Notes: a model not told the origin generated them from the letters alone. A stretch of 64,000 bases of DNA from Parelaphostrongylus tenuis (GCA_019055375.1 JAHQIW010005944.1:1-64000); one strand, 5' to 3'; positions 24,801 through 35,500 are shown, numbered from the stretch's first letter. Translations and numbers: made by a program.

Positions 24801-27547
24801 CGGAAAAATGTTTAGGCTAGACAAGGGATTTAGAAGGGTTGCACTGCTAGTTTTCATATACTGATCTTCTGTCGAGGCAACGTTCGGTGTTTCACATAGG
24901 ACACTACTGATTCCAGTCATTGTCGGCTGTATACATCAAAGTTCCAGCAGCAACTAGGCGGCGGAACTGATTCATTGAAGTTTGGATATGCTGAAAGTGT
25001 ATACAGATACACTTGAGAGGCTTCAACCTAGATTCATGATGGGACTAAAAATGAGATTCAATTTCGATAGTTAGCTTAGTGAACATGCTTCAATACTATC
25101 GAATCGATCGCAGATCTCAATTCAGTTGCGGAAAGGTGCTCCTTAATCAGAAGACATGCCCGTCGGGCCGCTTCCTCTCCAGTACTCTATAGAAGACCTC
25201 TCTGAGACTCAGAACTCAATGGAAGAGCCACCGTGATCGATCACCTTGACTTCATAGACTGCTGCCATATCCTTCACAAATTCCTCTTCATTGTTGATGA
25301 TGCGCGGATGATTACCAGACCGCTACCTGTAAACTTCTGTTTGTATCAGTTAATGTGATATCCCCTTGATATCATTTTTTTACGAGAGCTTTGCGCGTAA
25401 ATGTGCTGTCAAAGATTAAGTATTCAAATGAGGTGTATTTGTCATTTCGTGTTTAGTTGTTTTTGTAGTTTACTCATTCTCTCGGACAAATTATTGCTTC
25501 GGTCTGCGCGGATATTAGGGTTAACGTTTGCGATGCCGAAATGAATAAGCGAGCGAGAATCAGTAGAATCATAACCAGTGTTTTTATCAAATATGCCGCC
25601 GAAGTTGACGTCAGTGGCTCATGGGGTGTTTCTTGGCTGACACCATTGCGATTAGTAATACATGATCACATGTTGTTTGCCCTATATCTCGTTGCTCTAT
25701 CTCGTTATCCGATGCATTTCCATACTATTTCGTGAAGTGTTGGGATGTTCTACTATTCGCAAAAATGGAGACCCTGAAGGTTTTTTTTTGGTAGAGATTT
25801 GGTCAGTTTCAAAAGTGATATGATAATACACTTTAGTCTAATAATTACAGTCAAAGTCCAACTGGCGTTTAATTGGTCTCCATTGAAACCTTCAAATTTT
25901 TCGACTTTGAGATCGTAATCAAAAATTATCAACATATCGTTTTACAGGTATCAAATGTTCATCGATGCGAGTGTTGCTGTGCAGTGGCTTATGGCGATGG
26001 AACTATTGAGTTAGTCCAAACGTTGCGGAAGTTTTCTTGTTTCTTGTTTTGTCTATCATAATTGTTTTCTTTTCAGAATGACATAGTAAATAATTTTATT
26101 TCTGGTTTTGATTTGTGAACCAGTGCTATTCATTTCCATAGCCATTAGTTTTTGTGTAGCTCTCAATAGAGATTCCTGCTGAAATGTTTTTCTTCCAGAT
26201 TTCTCACAGTTACGGATCATGAAGGAATCGGTGATCTTTCATTTCAAAAAATGTTTTCGTTTGGTTTGAGAAGTTTCGAAGGTTATGAAAATTCTGATTA
26301 TTCAATCTTTACCAAGGTAATGGTTCTTCACGTTCTTTCTACAATTCATTCTCTTCTTGAGATGTAAGAAAGTGAATTATGTTGTTTTGATATCACTTGT
26401 GTGGCCATGTGGTGATTTTAACACGTAAACCCTAATCCTTTAGCTTGTCTCATGGGTTTCTAATGACACAATCTACTTCTACGCTGCATCAACATCTGGA
26501 AAATTATGCACTTGGAAAGCATCGTCTGATTGTATTCCTCAATTTCTTTCCTCGGTTAGAGCTTTATTGATTTTAGAGGAATATTCGTCGTTGAACTGCC
26601 AGATCAGATCATTCTATTATAGTAATTTTTTTGGTGTGACCACTTCTTGTATATCAGAAATCCTTCGAACTTCCATGTGATTTCTCATGATTTGCAGACT
26701 CTGGTTGAGAACTGCGGACTTTCGGCATTGACCCCTGAAATCACAGAGGATACAACTGGGCACTTAGCCGTTGGCACGGATTCAGGAAGGATTACGATAT
26801 TCTCTGTCTTTGATGAAGATGTGGGGAAACTGGCAACTATAGAATATCATGCAGCCACCGTTAATGGTAAGAGGGCGAGTTTAAGTAATTTATGGTATTG
26901 ATTTGGCCCATCTTTTTTTGCGTTGGAAAGATGACAATGTGAGCAACTGACCATCTTATCGAATCTCAGCTGGTTCAGATGTTAATATTATATCCTTCTG
27001 ATCACGCTGAGTTCGAGGTTTATTTTGCGGGCTTACACATCTACGACTTATCTATCACAATTTCAGGAATCGTTCTTAAATTGAAGCAGTCGCACTTGGA
27101 GTTGGTTTCGCTCGCTCAGGATTGCATTTTAGCTATCCATTTGATAGATATAGCTTCCAAAGATGTTAGTGTTTGAGTTAAATGATTACTTTTTTATGAG
27201 GTCATCTGATGGTTTCCATTGCCTTTTTTCGTTCTTACTCTCTTCTTTGATGTGAAAGACATGTTCATTTTGATTCAGAAAGTTACTTTGAAAGCCATGA
27301 GGTATCGTGGCATTTATGACAAGATTTGTTTAGGTGCGTTGCATTTGCGCAGTTCCCCTTGATGTCTTTGATCCCAGATCTCTAGTTGTAACCAGGTAAT
27401 TCCCGGATCTTCATGTGGAATGAGTCATTTGCTGTCAGTGTTCACATTTATAGATATGGAGCTGTTGTAGTAGGAAATGGGCTACAAGTAATTCCTTATG
27501 CGGAATGGTTGCAATGTGAGTCTTCTGGCAGCAAATCGCATCCATGA
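15864..27547 (+). CDS. WDR6: WDR6-like WD-repeat protein (tRNA 2'-O-methyltransferase partner)
   Basis: Beta-propeller scaffold of the WDR6/Trm734 family, which in other eukaryotes binds FTSJ1/Trm7 for 2'-O-methylation of tRNA position 34. Phase-consistent exons: 15864-16043, 16095-16201, 16290-16419, 16473-16582, 17055-17172, 17235-17339, 17406-17551, 17624-17695, 19118-19234, 19382-19600, 22875-22953, 23057-23169, 23261-about 23395, 23539-about 23740, 24083-24220, 24333-24436, 25469-25654, 25948-26030, 26199-26316, 26444-26554, 26698-26866, 27067-27164, 27334-27395, 27454-27547. A further exon at 19764-about 20000 is tentative. Collinear matches to family signatures: SALTVIAGTMDGEILV, SVADDRSLAVWDASN, PYCVCTDNDGHIYTAGNDE, CGGSNRHWSFSL, HLAVGTDSGRITIF, and the C-terminal GAVVVGNGLQVIPYAEW. 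An exon is probably missing from my model between 17695 and 19118. The ends near 23395 and 23740 are uncertain. The start ATG is the first after in-frame stops; ATG three residues before YLGG is an alternative. Confidence 0.88.
16693..16965 (+). repeat. tRNA-derived SINE, copy 4
   Basis: Inserted in a WDR6-gene intron in the sense direction. Head TGTGGCGCCGTGGTTAGAGG, then TTCGATCTCGCGC. It ends near TTTCTCCTTTTTATCC. Confidence 0.8.
17552..17623 (+). other. Candidate GC-AG intron in the WDR6-like gene
   Basis: The frame from ...DENNG needs to skip a T-rich stretch before DGQKNF. The best acceptor is TTTTCAG (ending 17623), and the only phase-matching donor is GG|GCAAGT at 17551/17552, a classic GC-type donor. 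An alternative GT-AG pairing (GTGCTT to GGTCAG) also keeps frame but has weaker sites. Confidence 0.45.
18240..18443 (-). repeat. tRNA-derived SINE, copy 5
   Basis: Antisense to the WDR6-like gene, in an intron. Conserved body CTCGCGGTGGCCT and head, in reverse complement, GAGCGTGTGGCGCAATGGTC. Partly decayed. Confidence 0.75.
18640..18812 (+). repeat. Foldback repeat with hammerhead ribozyme core (HHR copy 1)
   Basis: Arms of about 45 bp (CCTTTCATGAGGTCTGTTAT on the left, exact inverse on the right) flank a hammerhead-like core. Stem I strands are GTGCT (18720-18724) and AGCAC (18757-18761), with an outer GGCA/TGCC pairing. Then come CTGAGAG (one base short of CTGATGA), stem II, GAAA (18744-18747), a two-pair stem III, and the cleavable triplet GTC at 18753-18755. 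The core deletion probably inactivates it. It is followed by the family's ATATGTTATCAGATT tail and lies in a WDR6 intron. Confidence 0.7.
19764..20000 (+). other. Tentative WDR6-like exon
   Basis: Open in the phase expected from the preceding exon, preceded by a good acceptor (TTTTTTTAG), but the peptide (MKSSRQKVESGITYEHYIRS onward) does not clearly match the family. The donor is not determined. The family would need roughly this much sequence before the exon at 22875. Confidence 0.35.
20835..21118 (+). repeat. tRNA-derived SINE, copy 6 (left arm of head-to-head pair)
   Basis: Head GATGGTTAGAGGTGCTCTGC and body CACCTCAAACGAAGTC, ending GAGATTGATCAACGCCGAGA. Faces copy 7 across a spacer of about 15 bp. 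Confidence 0.8.
21133..21435 (-). repeat. tRNA-derived SINE, copy 7 (right arm of pair)
   Basis: Begins with tail GGATAATGATCTCGGCGTTG and runs to CCACTGCGCCACATGCGCTC. With copy 6 it makes a near-600-bp inverted repeat joined at the tails, able to form a long hairpin in the WDR6 pre-mRNA. Confidence 0.82.
21440..21582. repeat. TA-rich microsatellite
   Basis: Runs of TATA interspersed with ATGCATATA and TATACATA. It sits directly between SINE copy 7 and the hammerhead repeat at 21594. Confidence 0.8.
21594..21970 (+). repeat. Foldback repeat with decayed hammerhead (HHR copy 2)
   Basis: Left arm GAGCCTTTTATGAGGTCTTT and right arm AAGACCTTATGAAAGGCTC are inverted copies. Right of centre it shares TTCGTCGACGATTCCTTTAT with other copies, then GGCCGAAACACGTAC, but the CTGATGA strand is lost. 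The left arm also holds a partial hammerhead in reverse complement (GGAAACACGTGCATTAAG), showing the palindrome duplicated the ribozyme region. Confidence 0.65.
22035..22292 (-). repeat. tRNA-derived SINE, copy 8 (internal deletion)
   Basis: Tail AAAGGATAAAAGGATAAAGC, body GGGATGCGCCATGCATTCG, then a deletion after TTTTTAGCTTCG. The head ends CCACTGCGCTACACGCG. In a WDR6 intron. Confidence 0.78.
23748..24034. repeat. Long-TIR element, copy 4 (287 bp, nearly all palindrome)
   Basis: GGTTCTTTTTGATTAGGAGA to TCCTCCTAATCGGAAAGAACC. The two arms cover almost the whole element, so only the terminal repeats remain, as in a MITE. Both include the GCTGAGACTTAAGGCTACAG phrase or its inverse. It lies in a WDR6 intron. 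Confidence 0.75.
24595..25340 (-). mobile_element. Unclassified transposon fragment, minus strand
   Basis: The reverse strand near 24600-24700 reads as an open peptide with NKMIRNQIAKVMDARQ and later DLRHWSDGKNG. The same coding segment, decayed and on the plus strand, is at 28240-28345, so this is a dispersed repeat, not a WDR6 exon. A second block near 25150-25320 (EEFVKDMAAVYEVKVIDHGG, minus strand) may belong to it. I do not recognise the family. Confidence 0.45.
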
Positions 27548-28029
27548 CATGAGCATCTTTGGTGATTACATTACAGTTCTGTTATTTGTCTTGTTTACTT
27601 CCACTTATGAGGCATTGCGTTTGTTTACTGGCTAAATCGTAAAATTTTCGTTATAGAATTGTTTTCCTTATAAAGACAGCAATGTTAGCGTTAGCAAAAA
27701 AGAAGAAAGAGATGCGTCCTTCAGGATTTTCGGCTTTCATTTTGGAAGCTCATTTCTATAAACTTCTGACTTTTCAGAAATTTCATTGATCTTCATTGTG
27801 GAATTTTATCTGTTCCGATCTGTTGTGCTCTTTCGTCATAAGTACTGTGATCGTAGCGAGATTACTTTGCGTTTTGCAAGATTTCTATGGTCACCTGCGT
27901 GATGTACTTATTTTTTTTATTATAGTTTTGATAAAGCTGACTGTTTTTTCTAGCATCGAGACAAAGTTTCAATATGAATGATGGCCAGCATACACACTAG
28001 TAGCTATTTCGGGACTCTGTTCACTCTCT
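27548..28029. other. 3' flank of the WDR6-like gene
   Basis: A/T-rich, presumably 3' UTR and intergenic. No canonical AATAAA stands out close to the stop, so the polyadenylation site is not placed. Confidence 0.35.
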
Positions 28030-28365
28030 AGTCACTTTCACCTTCTAGCTGCTGGTGGAATAATGATGTATGCAGCCGAGTTTGGCGAGCCTTCAATGAC
28101 AACACCGAATGGTCCTCAACGGTGATCAGTGGATGAAGACTCTGGCTGAGCAACCCTTTCGAGTTACTGATATAGCGCGAACGTTTTTCTTTGTTCAAAT
28201 GGTCGATCACGATCAAAGTGTTAACATGTCCTAGGTAAAACAGTCTTAATGGGAACAAAAAGATTAGGAATAAAGCAGTGAAAGTGATGGATTTCTCTAC
28301 AGAACGCTATGAGTATGTTGTCAGTAGATGTAAGACATTGGTCTGATGAGGGTAAATAGAACATT
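28030..28365 (+). mobile_element. Second copy of the unclassified transposon fragment
   Basis: Matches the reverse complement of 24600-24960: TAGCTGCTGGTGGAATAATG and GAACGCTATGAGTATGTTG have close counterparts there. Frames are broken by stops. Confidence 0.5.
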
Positions 28366-28439
28366 GAATAACTTCTCACAGAGTTAGATGGACTTTGTAA
28401 GTGAAATGCGAGCCATAAATGTAAATACCATAAACTACA

Positions 28440-28720
28440 TTTAAAATGAAGTGGTGTGCAAAGATTGGGTTCTAAGAAGCAGTTGAACCCGCGTTTCACC
28501 CTTACCGAGGGCGCATGCTACCACTACACCATTATGGCCACGCCTTGCCACCACTCTTTCCCCGATGTGAGCTATCGAAACTGTCGGCAACCAGCCATCA
28601 CCGGATTTGATCTGGTCAGCAGATGTCGGCATTGAATCCACTAGAGCTGACAGCTTGATGCAGACGTATAGCTTTAATTTCTTTAATTCGAGTGCTCTAT
28701 AGCACTGGAATGATGAAATA
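28440..28720 (-). repeat. Third tRNA-derived repeat type, unit 1
   Basis: The reverse strand starts GCGTGGCCATAATGGTGTAG then TGGTAGCATGCGCCCTCGG, with B-box-like GGGTTCAACTGC and then a non-tRNA body. First of three related units in direct order to about 29100. Confidence 0.6.
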
Positions 28721-28734
28721 TCAATATAAATGAG

Positions 28735-28990
28735 AGGTGCGCAAAAGTTCGACCTCAGGCAAGGGTTCAACCTGCTTTTCACCCCTACCAAGGGCGCGTG
28801 CTACCAATACTACCATTAACACCGCTTTGCGACCACTCTTTTTCTTCGATATGAACAACCGAAGCTGTCATTTACCAACCGATTGAGGGTTTGATCCTGT
28901 AAACACATATCAGCATTAGACTTAGTTGAACTGACAGATTTTTCTCAATGTGTAACCTAAATCTCTTTTGTCTAACTGCTTTTCAGATGC
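28735..28990 (-). repeat. Third tRNA-derived repeat type, unit 2
   Basis: Same layout as unit 1 about 295 bp further on: TTTCACCCCTACCAAGGGCG, GTGCTACCAATACTACC, then GATTGAGGGTTTGATCCTG. Confidence 0.6.
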
Positions 28991-29014
28991 TGAAGTATTC
29001 AATTAAGAAGACTG

Positions 29015-29100
29015 AGTGAAGCGCAATTTTTTGATGTCGCGCAAGAGATGATTTCGTTTCCACCCATACGAAAAGCGCATGCTATCCTATAAATCCTTAT
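29015..29100 (-). repeat. Third tRNA-derived repeat type, unit 3 (partial)
   Basis: Decayed head segment (TTTCCACCCATACGAAAAGC, GCATGCTATCC) at about the same spacing from unit 2, cut by the adjoining RTE fragment. Confidence 0.45.
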
Positions 29101-29112
29101 CTGACTAATGTA

Positions 29113-29520
29113 TCACCTGTCACCTGTCGTCCCGTTGATCGTCGAGTGACTCGAGCAGGTACCAGCAACACTTTCATTTTTCCTTTCGCGTGCAAGAGTA
29201 GCCCAGTGGGTCCTCCTCGCTCCAGAGATTCTCTGAGCATTATATCTTTCTTCTATAACTTCCATGAAGAAATCGGACAATCTTGTCGGTGGTCGTCCTG
29301 GGTACTCACGAGTAGCTTGCCAGTCTCTCTCGGAGGAGCGGGAGGAGCTTATTTGTTGGAGGCGACTTCTAATCGCCTCCAATGTACTTCCTAGCCGCTT
29401 GATTGCAGGCTTTTGGCCGACTTGACTCATAGAAATGAAGTTTTGTGAAATCTGCGCTGCAGAAGCAGAGGTGCTCTCCCCTGAATCCACCAGCGCCTCT
29501 GGAAAGCACACGGTCGCTTT
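29113..29520 (-). mobile_element. RTE-type LINE, 3' end of the ORF
   Basis: The minus strand encodes the C-terminal region typical of RTE reverse transcriptase ORFs in strongylid nematodes: GRPPTRLSDFFMEV, RRTHWATLARERK, then DR and a stop. The upstream reverse transcriptase is missing or broken. Dead copy. Confidence 0.75.
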
Positions 29521-29729
29521 TGACTCACGTTTATTCCCCTATGCACCACCAGGGACGCGCCACGTGCCCTCGCTTCCAACCGGGCGTAATTCCTCGCAAG
29601 AGGAGATTCGTGGATCTGACTGGTGCGCTGTTAAGAACCATTTTCGCTGTTATATTGAAAAGTGACGATGTTATTATTGATATTGATAGATTTGTAATCC
29701 TTACAATAATGGCGGAGAACTGACAAAAG

Positions 29730-30030
29730 ATGAAAATTCTCGGCATTGATCATTCCCCTGAGAAATGCGCTATGCATTCGCCTCCAATTTTTCACTTCGT
29801 TCCACGTGATATAAAGCATATCTGACCTTTACAATCGCTCGCGGTGGCCTCCCGCTGTGCCGAGTCAGGGCTTCTCATCCTCTCAGACAAGTCTGAGACT
29901 AGTCTTGTACCTGTTTACCAACCCCAGAAGGATGGATAGCTTGGTGAGCCATGAGAGGGAAATCAAACCATCGACCCCTTGTGCGCGACGCGGAGTACCT
30001 CCAGCCACGGCGCCACAGGCACTCTAGAGA
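29730..30030 (-). repeat. tRNA-derived SINE, copy 9
   Basis: Tail-side TCTCGGCATTGATCATTCCC, body CGCTCGCGGTGGCCTCCCGC, head end GCCACGGCGCCACAGGCACT. Confidence 0.8.
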
Positions 30031-30614
30031 GGTGACAAGACGATGTCAATCAGCGACCTCTCTCATCGAAATCATTTCGAACCGATCATTGTGACTAGTC
30101 GAGGACATCTGACGTGTACCAGGATGTGAGAAGGCAATTCTACAACTCCTCATTCCCTTCTAGTAACGCAGTCTTCAAACTCTTATTGGTGTTCTCATTG
30201 TACGTGCTTGTAACTCACGGCGTTATGATATCAGCTTATATCAAACACGGCTTTCCACTAAGAACGAAGAAAATATCAACACTTTCTAATTTCCTCTGGG
30301 TTAAGGTACTATAGTTCAGAACAGAAACAATGAAAGAAGCCATTAGAAGAGCCAGATCATGTGGCTTCGCTCAGGAACACACTAGTCTGTGTGGAGGTGT
30401 CAAATCGGACGAGAGCGTCAGAAGGGCCGAATCATGCCCTTCACATATTGAGAGCACTGGGTCAAGCACACGTGTCACTTCAGTCGAGGTGATTATACTC
30501 GAGGCAAGACGTCGTATTCCCGGCAGTAAAAGACAATAATAGTGATGGATGTGAGAAATTAACTTAAGTAATCATACCACGAACAGGTCGTTTTGCAATT
30601 TATAATGTAGAATG

Positions 30615-31646
30615 AGGAGCTCTTTTCGCTTATAAGAAAGTGAATGAATATCCAACCTGATTAGTTAAATAGAAACTTTCCAAAAGCTTAAATTTCTGGC
30701 AACATCCTCATGTAGCCGATTTTCAGAAAACCTTTTTTGACGCTGTCACGGAAGGAAATCCATTGTCCTTCAGACGCGCATATTTCTCCGTGAACAGCGC
30801 TCTTTCTTTGAACTATTGTTAATGTTTCGATAAAATGTTCGCCGATCTCAACACTATGCTTATATCCTGATAGGTTGTTTCTCTGCAAAGTATCAGAGGA
30901 AATAAGATTGATTGGAACGCACGAGCAAGGCAGTCTTTGGCCAAGTCACAGGCCCCTGGGTGAGGCAGCAAGGTTGGCTCACACGATTAAGCAATTTTCG
31001 CGTATATGAACATGTAGATTAAATCTCGCAGCATCTGAATGTTTTCGATCCACTGTCGGAAACAACTGGGACGTTCTAGTCTTCCAAATTCCATCAAAGT
31101 GATCATAATGGTCACTGATCCGTCCACAATCACAGCAAAACAGAAGTGCTTAAAACTTTTTGTAGCAGAGTCATAAGCTTGAGTTGGCGTTCTTCTTTCA
31201 AAGCTGAGGAAATATTTATAATTGAATAACAAAGACTAGCATACTACCGACCGATGCGCAATCCCCATTCTTGCCTCATTTAGCGACCGATGAATTGGCC
31301 TAAGATCAACATGCTCGCACATGTGGATTGATACTATTTTCCTTGCTGCGATGCAGATAAACGGTCTTTCCAAAAGTAAGCATAGTGTTGAAATCGTCAA
31401 ACATTGCGCTATCGAATGATTACTAATAGTTGAAAAGAAGCCTTGTCCGTAAAGAAATATGCGAGTCCAAGACATAATTTAATTTTATGGCTTTACAGCG
31501 CTATAAAAGGGTCTTTTCGAAAATTAGGTCCGCAGGGCTGAGGCTAAAAACTTATGCTTGCGAATGATTACCGACATCCTATGAAGAATTTTTGTTCAGC
31601 GAATCAGGTTGGATGTTCATTTGTCGCATTATAGCCGAAAAGAACC
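30615..31646. repeat. Long-TIR element, copy 5 (about 1.03 kb)
   Basis: Degenerate left end near 30615 and a clear right end (GCATTATAGCCGAAAAGAACC). The minus strand at 30987-31232 keeps an 81-codon frame with DGSVTIMITLMEFGRLERPS. A related segment is on the opposite strand inside copy 7 near 43490-43560, so this may be the remnant of the element's own protein. Confidence 0.65.
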
Positions 31647-31648
31647 TA

Positions 31649-32419
31649 GGTTCTTCTCGGTTATCCGAGAACAAATGAAGAAACGATTCCTTATGCTGAG
31701 CAAGATTTTTCACCGTACTTTTGATAATCATTCGAAAGTTTAAATCTCTGGCTGTTGCGCTACATGACCGTTTTTTGAAAAAGCTACTTTTAGCGCTGTA
31801 ACAGAAGAAAAACATTTGTGTTTCACACAAGCATACTTCTCATGGAGCAACACTTTTTCCTCAAGTTTTAAGTAGCCGTTCAATAGCTTAAGTTTTGTTG
31901 ATTCCATCGCTATACTTAGTCCCTGGAAAGACCTTTTTACTGAAGTGTAGCAGAGAAAATGAGACTGATTCACATACGTGGGCATTTGTTTCTCGGCTAA
32001 TCTATGGTGACGAGAGGGGTCAGAAGGAGGTGGGGTCTGCCCGCAAGTTCAGCATGTCGATCCATCGATTGCGCTGCTGCGCTTCTCATGTGATCTGCAT
32101 TTAATAGGAATTTCTTCTTCATTTCGGAAGAAACTCCACCTAAAACGTATGACTCTGATACCACAAGATCTGCTCTTAACGTTAGTACGCTTTTTGTATT
32201 TCCAGCGAAATGATAACAAAAGGCGGTGGCTGGTGCAAAACACAATTCAAATATGAATGTTACAGCGCCAAATAAGAGTCTTTTCGGAAACGAGCACATA
32301 TCGCAGTGGCCAGAGATCTGAGCTTTCGAAGGACTGCTAAAACTTTCATGAAATTTCCTTATCTAGCGAAAGGGATCGTTTCTTCCTTTGTTCGAGACAA
32401 TGGAAAGCAACATAGAACC
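31649..32419. repeat. Long-TIR element, copy 6
   Basis: Starts GGTTCTTCTCGGTTATCCGA only two bases (TA) after copy 5 ends and finishes CAACATAGAACC. The interior parallels 14255-14826. Its right end abuts the broken FUBP-like copy. Confidence 0.65.
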
Positions 32420-32424
32420 AATAA

Positions 32425-35400
32425 CCCTGAGGTGTGTTCATGTTGTATTATTGTGGTCGATTAATTAAATCCTGTGGCTTACCCAATATTGGCGATACGA
32501 GTGATGTTACACTACTTCAGGTAGAACTGGCAAAGCGACTATTGACCAACACAATAAATTCTAGTGAGGAATTGGGAGGAGAAAGTAAGTTCTTACTTAG
32601 TTGTCACGCCTTTTTGGAATACTGAGAGTTTTCTTTGTGGATGTGGGTCAAACAAGTGTGTGATTGCGCAAGCTTCAATGTTGTAGAAATGCTAACACTT
32701 TCAATGACAGTCATTTGGAAGCCCACTGACAATTACATTTCGCGCATCGAACTTTTTGTAGAGCAAAGATTTATTTGCATGTCCCTCATAATTCGAAGCG
32801 CTGAATTTTCAACAAGCATTTACTGCTAATTACTGCTCACAGATTGTTGAGGATGTTTCAGCCTACTGTTATGTCTTTCTAAGTTTCATTTTACGTGTTG
32901 TGCTCTTAAATGAGGAAAAATTTCGATTTTGTGAGAGAGAAAAAGTTCAGTCAAAGGAGTTAAGGACAGCACGTTTCTTTCAAGTTTGTGATTTGAAGAG
33001 CTCGTTTGTTTAAATATTGTGACGTTAAATTCACGCTTGAGTTGTTCAGCATCGGTCTGCATGTAATTGTGATACTTACCAGAAGATCTGAACTTTACGC
33101 TATCAACTTATATGAATGTACCAATAATAAAACATATTGCATTTAGTAGGTGTAGGAAGGGAGACTATTTAACGAATTTGTTCCGACGAGCGTATGTTTG
33201 TGCTTGCTCTTTTGACAATGTCATTTGTATTTAGATCAACGCTCGATGCTGCGCCCACTGCGAGCTTCGTCGCGGCCGTCGTGATGCACATGAGGAGGTG
33301 TGTCATGTTGAATTTTTTTGGCTTGTAAATCCACATGTTTAACGTCTATGCGGCAAAATGTGCACACCCCTTGATTGTACTATTTTGATCTCCATATTGA
33401 GACTCGTTGTCAGTTTCTACATGAGGCCTTTGTAGACGCACAACAAAAGAAAATTTCTGTGTAATCAAAAACGTGCTATCAAAATGAAACCTCCATTGTC
33501 TTTAACGTAGTTGGCTATACTAGATGTAATGTCATAAGATTTTCCGTATTTATCTACCTAGACTTTCATAAAACTTTCTCACTTTTGAAATTGTTCGCTA
33601 TTAAACTGAAATATTAATCATGGAGACGTTGGCGATAATATGTTAATCTGTGTGAAAACTCACAATAATGAGCTTGACAATTTGACATTTTTTCTTCAAA
33701 GTCTTGATCCATGCTTCGCCTTCAATAAATGTGCCACGTCAGGTCGGTGAGGTTGCTGCTTCGTCGCCGGATTCCACGTCCTTTAACTCTTCGACTTAGT
33801 CAGATGTCTCCTGATAGGATGGTGAGTCAAGCTACACCCAGCTCGATGGACCACAATTAGCGGGCAGTACGGTGTTAGTTTTGGGAATAGCACTCACGGT
33901 ATGTTGACGATACTTCCCGGAATTGTTTCAGTAAAAAAAGAGACATTTTTTCTTATTTGTGGCAGCTTTGTGGCAAACGCTGGACTCCTCTCATTGAATA
34001 CAATTATGCTCCTCTCCCAGTTCATCCGGCTCAGCTGGTGCAAAACGCTGCATTCGACAGTTGGCCAACACCAGGTTCCGCACCACCGTGGAGGTTTCCA
34101 ATCTCGAGCCATTCAGCGTTGGCATGAATAAGTGTCCCAATGGTGCTAGCAGTACCAAATGGTGCACCATTGTGGGCAGTGCCGAATGCAACCAACTCGA
34201 CGTTTGCACAAATGACCGTTACGTCAGCGCATCCAGTTCCGCAAATGGTTATGGTCGTTCGCTGGATTGCAGGTCAGTTTTGTGCATATTTAGGCCCGCC
34301 TACGAAAAGGTTTCCTTGTGCAGGTTTCCAACAACACTAATAAACACAGAGTCAAGCACAACAACCACCTCTTTTTGAGTTACAGCATCAATAGGCGCAG
34401 GAACAACCACAGCAATCACCTCCTCCTTATGAGGGATAAAATAGATGGATATACTTCGCTTTAAGAGTTGTCAGATCTCGCAAAAACTTGTCAGGAATAT
34501 ACTTTTTTCTCCTATAATTTTGTTGAATTCACAGTTTGGCGAACGGTCATTGACTTCTACCTCTAATCTTTAGCGCTAAAAGGGCCAGCAGATCGCTTTG
34601 CTTAGCATACTGCAATAAATATTTGAAAGCCTTTCTTTTGCGTTCCACGGGAACTTGAACAAACCATTGGTTATAACACAGTTATTTTTGCATTTTGCAT
34701 ATAAAGTAATGAAAAAGTGCTTGCCTAAAGCCAGTTGTATAGCAGATAGGCATTACCAAAGCCTGGAAGCTTTTTGTAAATTCGAAAGAGTATCGGTATA
34801 ACTCAAGGTGATCCATTCCTAAATTAGAATGGTTGGCTACTTTTTTGTTGAGTCGATTACTTTTCGATAACCAGTGTGCAACTGTTGAGACATCTTGTTA
34901 TCGTTATGTTGACTGACGTGATAGTGATCATACAGGGAGTTTTCATTAAGCAGATACAATAAGAGAACGGAGATGATTCCGAATATGTGAGGCTTTTGAA
35001 CAAGTGAAACACCCACCCTATCGAGCAGAGCTGGGCATATTCACACAATAGGTTGATACAGTTTGCAGATGGTAAAGATTCGATTATGTTGCGTGTCCAA
35101 AGCCTACTTCTTTCAATCACTGGCGTTCTCGAAAATATTTATATATTTAACACCTTTTACCATGTGAACATTTGTGGTTTGGACAACTTTTCTCCAGTCT
35201 TCGTTGACTCGATTTGAGATTGTTTTCTTTGTGTGCTGTTAGTTAGGTCGCTAAGTTCGTTTGCATTCAAAAATCTCATTTCTGATTCAATACTCTCAAG
35301 CCGTTTGGAAGAGAAGACGATTGTATTCATGTTTATTGTGGATAATATCTATGTATCAAACAACATAGCAAGTTGAAACTTCATAAAGTACATTTTCTCT

Positions 35401-35500
35401 GAGCAACATATCCCATCCTCATTTATTGTGGTGTTGTTTTATAACCCATCCTCAATGATATCAATGTTGCTTTTTTCTACACTTGTATTGAGTCGTTTCG
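32425..35500 (+). pseudogene. Broken segmental duplicate of the FUBP-like gene
   Basis: Exons and introns of the gene at 399-9442 recur here in order, so it arose by DNA duplication, not retrotransposition. Recognisable: the exon at 32520-32583 (VELAKRLLTNTINS, parent 5661-5762), intron and exon at 33160-33300 (AHCELRR, parent 7470-7535), the exon at 33744-33899 (VGEVAASS onward, with in-frame stops; parent 8328-8454), Gln-rich tail remnants to about 34430, and 3' UTR to about 35500. The KH3 exons (parent 5860-6831) and the exon at 7597-7659 are absent. Nothing here could make a KH protein. Confidence 0.85.

Noticed and set aside
27279..27333. Possible extra WDR6 exon (KVTLKAMRYRGIYDK)
   Set aside because: Using it needs an intron of only about 32 bp or a frame break; skipping it keeps phase with the clearly homologous C-terminal exon.
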